A stretch of DNA of 36,851 nucleotides, from assembly GCF_947654275.1 (NCBI RefSeq), contig NZ_CANTJS010000030.1, forward strand, positions 1 to 36,851. The letters run 5' to 3'. This document shows, piece after piece, positions 31,743 through 36,851 of the stretch. Made by a program: the position numbers and the translations under genes. Each line of letters begins with the position of its first letter. Position 1 is the first letter of the stretch. This DNA is from an uncultured Oscillibacter sp. (GTDB taxonomy: Bacteria; Bacillota; Clostridia; Oscillospirales; Oscillospiraceae). The notes beneath the pieces are model-generated. The model ran no database searches. It was not told the DNA's origin and was given only the letters and a program-made list of their open reading frames with translations.

Positions 31743-33167
31743 ATGGATCACAACTTGAACAAGAAGAGCAGCGGCCTCGCGTTAGTCCCATTTCTGATTT
31801 TTGTCATCATCTATCTGGGCGCGGGCCTGATCCTTCAGGCGCAGGGCGTCGAAATGGCGTTCTACCAGTTCCCCTCCGTCACCGCCATGTTTATCGCCCT
31901 GCTGGTGGCCTTTGTCATCACCAAGGGCAGTCTGGATGAGCGCTTTGCCATCTTTGCCAGAGGCGCGGCCAACATTGATGTGCTGACCATGCTGATGATT
32001 TACCTGCTGGCCGGAGCGTTCTCCAGCGTGGCCGCCTCCATGGGCGGACGGGACGCCACCGTGAATCTGGGCCTGTCCCTGATTCCCGTGCAGTTCCTGG
32101 CCGCAGGCGTGTTTATCATCTCCGCCTTCATGGGCACTGCCACCGGAACCTCCATGGGAACCATCGGCGCCATTGTGCCCATCGCCGTGGGCGTGGCCGA
32201 CAAGGGCGGCCTGAGCATTCCCCTGATGGTGGGCGCCTGCGTGGGCGGCGCCATGTTCGGTGATAACCTGTCCATGATCTCTGATACCACCATCGCCGCC
32301 ACCCGTTCCCAGGGCTGCGAGATGCGGGATAAGTTCCGGGTGAACTTCTTCATCGCGCTTCCCGCCGCCGTGATTACCTTCGTCGTTCTGCTGATTGTGG
32401 GCCGGCCCGAGACTGCCGCCAGCATGGGCGACCTGAGCTACAGCATCATCAAGGTGGTGCCCTATCTGCTGGTTCTGATTCTGGCCCTGATTGGAATGAA
32501 CGTGTTCCTGGTGCTGACCATCGGCATCTTCGTGGCCGGCATCATCGGCGTGGCCACCGCTTCCCTGGACCTCTTCGGCTTCGCTCAGGCGGTCTGGAGC
32601 GGCTTCACCGGCATGAACGAGGTGTTCTTCCTGACCCTGTTCTGCGGCGGCATGGGCGAAATGGTCACCCACAACGGAGGCATCAACTGGCTGATTAACA
32701 GCCTGCGGGGCATGATGAAGGGCAACAAGTCCGCTCAGGTGGGCATTGCCGCCCTGGTCTCCCTGGCTGACTGCGCCACTGCCAACAACACGGTGGCCAT
32801 TGTCCTCAGCGGCAGCATGGCGAAGGAAATCAGCCACGAGTACAAGGTGGACCCCCGGCGGACCGCCTCTCTGCTGGACGTGTTCTCCTGCGTGTTCCAG
32901 GGCATCATCCCCTACGGCGCACAGCTGCTGAGCGCCGCGGCGCTGACCAGTGCCTACGGCATTGCCATGAGCCCCACGGACATCATTCCCAATCTGTGGT
33001 ACTGCTGGATTCTGGCCGTTGTGGGCATCGCGTCCATCTTCGTCCCCTTTGCCGACGGCGCCTGCAAAAAGGACCCCTGGAACTGGGAGTATGACGTGGC
33101 GCAGTCCGGCGTGGAGGCCAAGAAGGCTCTGCTGAAGGCCGAAAAAGAAGCGGGAAGCAGCGTTTGA
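31743..33167 (+). CDS. nhaC: NhaC-family sodium-coupled transporter, possibly for methionine
   Basis: 474 residues, about 11-12 helices. Family landmarks are SVTAMFIALLVAFVIT, TATGTSMGTIGAIVPIAVGVA, GACVGGAMFGDNLSMISDTTIAATRSQGC (the ion-binding core), MVTHNGGINWLI and SLADCATANNTVAIVLSG. NhaC members include Na+/H+ antiporters but also lactate/malate and predicted methionine (MetT) carriers. Its neighbours here are LysR, methionine gamma-lyase and RidA, and the upstream box is shared with them, so methionine uptake is the better guess (inference). Good ribosome site AAAAGGAGAAG before the ATG at 31743. Confidence 0.9.
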   Translation: MDHNLNKKSSGLALVPFLIFVIIYLGAGLILQAQGVEMAFYQFPSVTAMFIALLVAFVITKGSLDERFAIFARGAANIDVLTMLMIYLLAGAFSSVAASMGGRDATVNLGLSLIPVQFLAAGVFIISAFMGTATGTSMGTIGAIVPIAVGVADKGGLSIPLMVGACVGGAMFGDNLSMISDTTIAATRSQGCEMRDKFRVNFFIALPAAVITFVVLLIVGRPETAASMGDLSYSIIKVVPYLLVLILALIGMNVFLVLTIGIFVAGIIGVATASLDLFGFAQAVWSGFTGMNEVFFLTLFCGGMGEMVTHNGGINWLINSLRGMMKGNKSAQVGIAALVSLADCATANNTVAIVLSGSMAKEISHEYKVDPRRTASLLDVFSCVFQGIIPYGAQLLSAAALTSAYGIAMSPTDIIPNLWYCWILAVVGIASIFVPFADGACKKDPWNWEYDVAQSGVEAKKALLKAEKEAGSSV

Positions 33168-33212
33168 TTCATACCCGTCCCTGCATCAGACATAAGAATT
33201 CATAAACAGAAA

Positions 33213-33238
33213 CGGAGCGCCGGGAAACCGGCGCTCCG
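33213..33238. terminator. Bidirectional terminator between nhaC and lysR
   Basis: CGGAGCGCCGG (33213-33223) pairs perfectly with CCGGCGCTCCG (33228-33238). Short T-rich tails lie on both sides. Confidence 0.82.
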
Positions 33239-33255
33239 CTTCAAAACAGGGGGGC

Positions 33256-34230
33256 TCAGCCCTGGAAGGACCGGCGGGCCCACTCGGTCTGCCGGGATTC
33301 CTCCGTGAAGCGGATGGAATCCATGACGCTGGACTCCAGCAGCTCCACAAAGTGCTCGGCCTGGGGGGAAAGCTTGCTGTTTTTCAGCGTAATCCATCCG
33401 ATGCGGACGCCGCTCTTTCCCGCCAGGGGAATGGTAATCAGATCCCGGTAGCTGCTGCTTTCCGTAATCAGGCCGCTGCCGGTGGTAAAGGCGTCGGTGC
33501 GGGAGAGGACCCGCAGCATGGTGGTGCGGTTATTGACGCTGATATGTCTGGCCGGCTTTTTCAGGGACAGCATCCTGTATTCCTCGGAGAAGTCCACCGC
33601 CATGCCCTGTTCCCGCTCGAAAATGATATAGGGAAAACCGGCCAGGTCCTCCTCAGTGACCGTCTCCCGCTCTGCCAGGGGGTGCCCCCTGTGGACGTAG
33701 ATACAGGGCGCCACCACCGCGATTTCGTGGAAGGTCAGAGATCGGGAGTCCAAAAAGCGGAGCACCATTTTCTCGGTCAGCTCCGTCAGGCAGATCACCC
33801 CGATGTCGGCCCGGTGGTCATATACGTCGTCAATCACCGCGTCCAGGTCCACCTCCCGGATGGAAAAGTGATAACGGCTGTATTCAATGGTCTGGAGGAA
33901 GCGCAGAAAGGCGTCTTCGGTAAAGGGATACCGCTGGGTGGAAACCGAGAGATAGGTGGACGGCGCGGCGTTCTGCACATCGCCGTAACGGTTTTCAATC
34001 CAATGCTTCTGCTCCAGAAGAGAAACGGCGTAGCTGAGGAACTCCCGGCCGTCTGCCGTAAACTCCACGCCCCGGTTGCTGCGCACGAAAAATTGAATGC
34101 CCAGCTCTTCTTCCAGCTCCCGCACGGCGGTGGAGATGCCGGACTGGGACAGGAAGAGCTTGCTGGCGGCCTTGTTGATTGAGCCGCATTTTGAAATCTC
34201 CACCACATAGGTCAATTGCTGAAATGTCAT
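33256..34230 (-). CDS. LysR-family transcriptional regulator of the methionine module
   Basis: 324 residues. The N-terminal winged helix reads TFQQLTYVVEISKCGSINKA, ASKLFLSQSGISTAVRELEE, ELGIQFFVRSNRGVEFTADG. The effector domain (about 92-300) has ADIGVICLTEL and TGSGLITESSSYRDLITIPL. It is transcribed divergently from the methionine gamma-lyase gene and lies end to end with nhaC. A box at 34427-34446 precedes its own promoter and recurs upstream of nhaC. It probably activates both in response to methionine or a product. It resembles CysB/MetR-like LysR proteins only in general layout. Confidence 0.9.
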   Translation of the reverse strand: MTFQQLTYVVEISKCGSINKAASKLFLSQSGISTAVRELEEELGIQFFVRSNRGVEFTADGREFLSYAVSLLEQKHWIENRYGDVQNAAPSTYLSVSTQRYPFTEDAFLRFLQTIEYSRYHFSIREVDLDAVIDDVYDHRADIGVICLTELTEKMVLRFLDSRSLTFHEIAVVAPCIYVHRGHPLAERETVTEEDLAGFPYIIFEREQGMAVDFSEEYRMLSLKKPARHISVNNRTTMLRVLSRTDAFTTGSGLITESSSYRDLITIPLAGKSGVRIGWITLKNSKLSPQAEHFVELLESSVMDSIRFTEESRQTEWARRSFQG

Positions 34231-34394
34231 AAGCGCTCCCTGAAATCCCGCGATGAAACCGGGCGGAACCCGTCCCGCGGCTGCCGCGTTTCCCGGCAGG
34301 CGGCCCGCCGAACTGCGTGATGAGTAGGCTTGGAGATGCGCCCCGGACCCGGCGCAGGAAATTCCCCCGGCCGGAGAGGGCGCGTCCGTTCCCC

Positions 34395-34423
34395 ATTATA
34401 GAGGACTGTGTCCGAAAAGTCAA
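34395..34423 (-). promoter_or_regulatory. Promoter of lysR
   Basis: On the minus strand TTGACT (34423-34418), 17 bases, TATAAT (34400-34395). The predicted LysR box lies directly upstream, allowing self-control. Confidence 0.82.
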
Positions 34424-34426
34424 ATA

Positions 34427-34446
34427 GTTATCACTAAAATCGTTAA
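34427..34446. promoter_or_regulatory. Predicted LysR box between lysR and megL
   Basis: GTTATCACTAAAATCGTTAA, near-identical to 31561-31580. It ends in a GTTAAC palindrome and is flanked by divergent genes, the classical position for a LysR-type site. Confidence 0.65.
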
Positions 34447-34726
34447 CCGCTTCAATAAAACTGATACTAACACCTTTCCTTGAAAAGTGGTATGGTTATT
34501 ATAGAAGTTGACAAAAAACCGGAGCCTCATTCTTCGGTTCGCTGTCAACATGTCACACAAATTCCGCCGTATCTCCCAACTCCCCTTATTCTTTCAGTTT
34601 GCGCCGATTCCTCGTCAGATCCCCGTTTTTAGTGAAACAACGGAAAAAACGAAATCTGAGTGATGTTTCGCCGCTCCCGACACCTTGACACAACTGGACC
34701 AAATAAAGAAAGGAAGGCACACGTTT
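34447..34726 (+). other. Long upstream region of megL
   Basis: About 280 AT-richer bases. TATTAT at 34497-34502 lies 50 bases past the LysR box but lacks a good -35, as expected of an activated promoter. TTGACA (34508-34513) and TGTCAA (34543-34548) form an inverted pair around a small ACCG/CGGT stem. Two TTGACA boxes have no matching -10. No SAM riboswitch motif was recognised. Confidence 0.45.
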
Positions 34727-35923
34727 ATGAGCAGCAACAAGAATCTGGGCTTTGCCACCCGTCAGATCCACACCGGCAAGGTGAAAAACGCCGCCGGCTC
34801 CCTGTGCGACCCCATTTACCAGACCTCCACCTTCGAGTTTGAGACTGTGGAGCAGGGCGGGGCCCGTTTCGCGGGTCAGGAAGAGGGCTACATCTATTCC
34901 CGCCTGGGCAACCCGACGCTGGCCGCCGTGGAGGCCAAGATGGCTTCTCTGGAGGGCGCCGAGGCCGCTCTGTGCACCGCCTCCGGCATGGGCGCCATTT
35001 CCTCCGCCCTGTGGAGCGCCGTGGTGGCCGGGGATGAGATCGTCGCGGACGAAACCCTGTACGGCTGTACATACGCGCTGCTGAACCACGGCATGAGCAA
35101 GTTCGGCGTAAAGGTCACCCTTACGGACCTGAGCGATATCGAGAACCTGAAAAAAGCCATGACGGATAAGACCAAGGTGGTTTATTTCGAGACCCCCTGC
35201 AATCCGACGCTGAAGCTGCTGGACATCGAGCTGATTGCCAGGACCGCTCATGCGTTCAGCTCCGATATCAAGGTCATCGTGGATAACACCTTCTGCACTC
35301 CGTACCTCCAGCGTCCTCTGGAGCTGGGCGCCGATGTGGTGGTCCACAGCGCCACCAAGTACCTCAACGGCCATGGCGACGTCATCGCAGGCGTCATCGT
35401 GGGCAGCGCGGAGTTCGTTGGCCAGTGCCGCATGTTCGGCCTGAAGGACATGACCGGCGCGGTTATGAGTCCCTTCAACGCCTTCCTGATGGCCCGGGGC
35501 ATGAAGACCCTGGACATCCGCATGGAGCGCCACTGCGCCAACGCCAAAAAGGTGGCGGAGTTCTTTGAGAACCATCCCGCCGTCGACAAGGTCTATTATC
35601 CCGGCTCCAAGAGCTTCAAGGGCTATGAGATTGCCGAGAAGCAGATGCGTCTCCCCGGCGGCATGATGTCCATTGAGCTCAAGGCTGACAAGGCCGCCGT
35701 GGCCGCCGCTCTGAATAAGCTGGAGCTGTGCACCATCGCCGTCTCCCTGGGCGACGCCGAGACCCTGGTGGAGCATCCCGCCACCATGACCCACTCCACC
35801 TATACCGCCGAGGAGCTGAAGGTGGCCGGCATCTCCGAGGGCCTGGTCCGCATCAGCGTGGGTCTGGAGGACCCCGAGGATATCATTGCCGATCTGAAGG
35901 CTGTTCTGGATACTCTGGTCTGA
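34727..35923 (+). CDS. megL: Methionine gamma-lyase
   Basis: 398 residues, PLP-dependent. It cleaves L-methionine to methanethiol, ammonia and 2-oxobutyrate. Distinctive segments are GFATRQIHTG, YQTSTFEFETVEQGGARFAG, YSRLGNPTL, and ETLYGCTYALLNHG, which holds Cys114, the equivalent of the cysteine that sets methionine lyases apart from cystathionine enzymes. The cofactor lysine is Lys211 in VVHSATKYLNGHGDV, and the C-terminal half has LKDMTGAV, AVSLGDAETLVEHPATMTHS and GLVRISVGLEDPEDI. All agree closely with the Pseudomonas enzyme as I recall it. ATG 34727 has AAAGGAAGG upstream. Confidence 0.95.
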   Translation: MSSNKNLGFATRQIHTGKVKNAAGSLCDPIYQTSTFEFETVEQGGARFAGQEEGYIYSRLGNPTLAAVEAKMASLEGAEAALCTASGMGAISSALWSAVVAGDEIVADETLYGCTYALLNHGMSKFGVKVTLTDLSDIENLKKAMTDKTKVVYFETPCNPTLKLLDIELIARTAHAFSSDIKVIVDNTFCTPYLQRPLELGADVVVHSATKYLNGHGDVIAGVIVGSAEFVGQCRMFGLKDMTGAVMSPFNAFLMARGMKTLDIRMERHCANAKKVAEFFENHPAVDKVYYPGSKSFKGYEIAEKQMRLPGGMMSIELKADKAAVAAALNKLELCTIAVSLGDAETLVEHPATMTHSTYTAEELKVAGISEGLVRISVGLEDPEDIIADLKAVLDTLV

Positions 35924-36145
35924 TCGGACACTCCCCGTTTTTACGAAAGCACCTGGATTCGCGGCGGGCACAAGCTGCCCGCCGCGTCCTGAGTCCTCCC
36001 GTCGTGCCGGCACAGGAAGAGGGAGCCCCGCGGAGGGGCGGAGCGCGTCCGGCGCAGGGGTACAGGGGACGCAAAAATGCGCGAAAAATTCACAAAAAAT
36101 TCGCAAAAAAGGCGCGAAAAATGTCGGTTCAGCGTGAAATTCTAT
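35924..36145. other. Intergenic stretch with a hairpin and A-rich repeats
   Basis: CGCGGCGGGCA (35960-35970) pairs with TGCCCGCCGCG (35976-35986) over 11 bases but has no T-run. An A-rich tract with two GCGCGAAAAA copies (36076-36120) lies just upstream of the ridA promoter and could act as an UP element. No gene seen. Confidence 0.5.
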
Positions 36146-36174
36146 TTGCGGTCAGACATCATATGTGTTATACT
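36146..36174 (+). promoter_or_regulatory. Promoter of ridA and the oxidoreductase genes
   Basis: TTGCGG (36146-36151), 17 bases, TATACT (36169-36174), preceded by an A-rich tract. Confidence 0.65.
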
Positions 36175-36274
36175 GAGATGCAGGAAGCCGCCCAGGGCAG
36201 TCACAGGCTGACTTGGGAAGCGCTTTTGAAACCATATGCTGAAATGGACTGCTGAAGAAAGGAACGTGAAAGCA

Positions 36275-36652
36275 ATGATTGAAGTAACAAGCACACCCGC
36301 CGCGCCGGCGGCAATCGGGCCCTACTCCCAGGCGATGAAGGCGGGCGGTTTTCTGTTCGCCTCCGGCCAGGTGGCGCTGACCCCCGGCACCGGCGAGGTG
36401 GCCGGAACCACCATTGAGGAGCAGGCGGAGCGGTGCTGTCAGAACGTAAAGGCCATTCTGGAGGCCAACGGCCTGGGCTTCGAGGATGTGGTGAAAACCA
36501 CCTGCTTCCTGGCCGACATGGGCGACTTCGCGGCCTTTAACGGCGTCTACGCCCAGTATTTCACCGGCAAGCCCGCCCGGTCCTGCGTGGCGGTGCGGGA
36601 GCTGCCCAAGAAGCTGCTGTGTGAGATTGAGATTATCGCAGTCTGCAAATAA
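36275..36652 (+). CDS. ridA: RidA family enamine/imine deaminase
   Basis: 125 residues. RidA hydrolyses reactive 2-aminoacrylate-type enamines released by PLP enzymes to the stable 2-oxoacid plus ammonia. Seen are PAAIGPYSQAMKAGGFLFAS, GQVALTPGTGEV, QNVKAILEANGLGFEDVVKT, YAQYFTGKPARSCVAVRELP with the catalytic arginine, and CEIEIIAVC. The upstream frame is open to 36236, but the family N-terminus and AAAGGA support ATG 36275. Lying between megL and a 2-oxoacid oxidoreductase, it fits clearance of 2-aminocrotonate from methionine cleavage. Confidence 0.94.
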   Translation: MIEVTSTPAAPAAIGPYSQAMKAGGFLFASGQVALTPGTGEVAGTTIEEQAERCCQNVKAILEANGLGFEDVVKTTCFLADMGDFAAFNGVYAQYFTGKPARSCVAVRELPKKLLCEIEIIAVCK

Positions 36653-36791
36653 AACCTCCCCCGCCCCCGAACAGGCGAACGTCTCCGCGGAGCAGAGCTT
36701 TTGTGCGGCAGAGACGGGAGGCCGCCGGAGGCGGACGGAGAAAGCCATTAGCTCAGAATCAAAAAAAGCCCAATGAGAGGAGAAAAAGCGA

Positions 36792-36851
36792 ATGAAAGAC
36801 ATCGTAGAAATCCGCTGGCACGGCCGTGGCGGCCAGGGCGCGAAGACGGCG
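36792..36851 (+). CDS. 2-oxoacid:ferredoxin oxidoreductase gamma subunit (partial, N-terminus)
   Basis: The last 20 codons read MKDIVEIRWHGRGGQGAKTA, the invariant start of PorG/VorC-type gamma subunits of pyruvate or 2-ketoisovalerate:ferredoxin oxidoreductases. AGGAGA lies before the ATG. The gene continues beyond the window, probably followed by delta, alpha and beta subunits. Downstream of megL and ridA it could oxidise 2-oxobutyrate to propionyl-CoA with reduction of ferredoxin (inference). Confidence 0.9.
   Translation, partial: MKDIVEIRWHGRGGQGAKTA

Noticed and set aside
1..36851. CRISPR array, tRNA or rRNA genes
   Set aside because: No regularly spaced direct repeats, no tRNA-like cloverleaf with the conserved TTCGA loop and no rRNA segments were noticed. 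A tRNAscan and CRISPR search would be the decisive check.

Overview
The window is about 37 kb of GC-rich chromosome from what looks like an anaerobic gut Bacillota of the Oscillospiraceae kind (inference). The support is SigA-type promoters with 17-18 base spacers, AAGGAGG-type ribosome sites, lipobox-anchored binding proteins, AgrC/LytTR signalling, a TM1266-type hydrogenase regulator and a 2-oxoacid:ferredoxin oxidoreductase. No rRNA, tRNA, CRISPR array or prophage was seen.

Layout. (1) 1-1154: the tail of an unknown gene, then decayed insertion sequences. An IS200-like tnpA remnant is broken by a 532-base IS5-type remnant that still has inverted ends. (2) 1174-11448: a hexuronate/aldonate catabolic regulon. 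A minus-strand operon (KDPG aldolase fused to a VOC domain, plus two PfkB sugar kinases) diverges from a plus-strand set: TRAP transporter dctPQM, mannonate dehydratase uxuA, fructuronate-reductase-like uxuB and a GntR/FCD regulator. Three similar palindromes around GTATRCTAG lie at the three promoters. A 216-base MITE with a TCA target duplication sits between dctM and uxuA. (3) 11882-15313: an OmpR-type regulator, an ABC ATPase and permease, and a histidine kinase without a sensor domain, resembling peptide-antibiotic detoxification modules. (4) 15578-17576: an AgrA/AgrC-like pair with no peptide gene nearby. (5) 17860-19887: a small membrane protein, a TepA/ClpP-like protease and a membrane protein/XRE pair. 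(6) 20272-25020: a sugar or inositol ABC importer with an IolG-like dehydrogenase, preceded by a strongly folded leader. (7) 25534-28253: a 592-residue membrane protein of unknown function and a DegV fatty-acid-binding protein. (8) 28420-31447, minus strand: a TM1266-family regulator, an NMT1-like lipoprotein and a permease-ATPase fused in one chain. All lie behind a roughly 300-base structured leader that ends in an intrinsic terminator. (9) 31743-36851: an apparent methionine-degradation module made of an NhaC-family carrier, a LysR regulator, methionine gamma-lyase, RidA and the start of a 2-oxoacid:ferredoxin oxidoreductase gamma subunit. A 20-base near-repeat lies upstream of both the carrier and the lysR/megL divergence.

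How they work together. Region 2 would import a hexuronate or aldonate by TRAP transport, convert it through fructuronate, mannonate, KDG and KDPG, and yield pyruvate and glyceraldehyde-3-phosphate. No uronate isomerase (UxaC) is present here. Region 9 would import methionine, split it to methanethiol, ammonia and 2-oxobutyrate, clear reactive enamines with RidA, and pass the oxoacid to a ferredoxin-linked oxidoreductase. The least explained unit is region 8, where a regulator family tied to [FeFe]-hydrogenase systems is coupled to an unusual fused importer and an attenuator-like leader.
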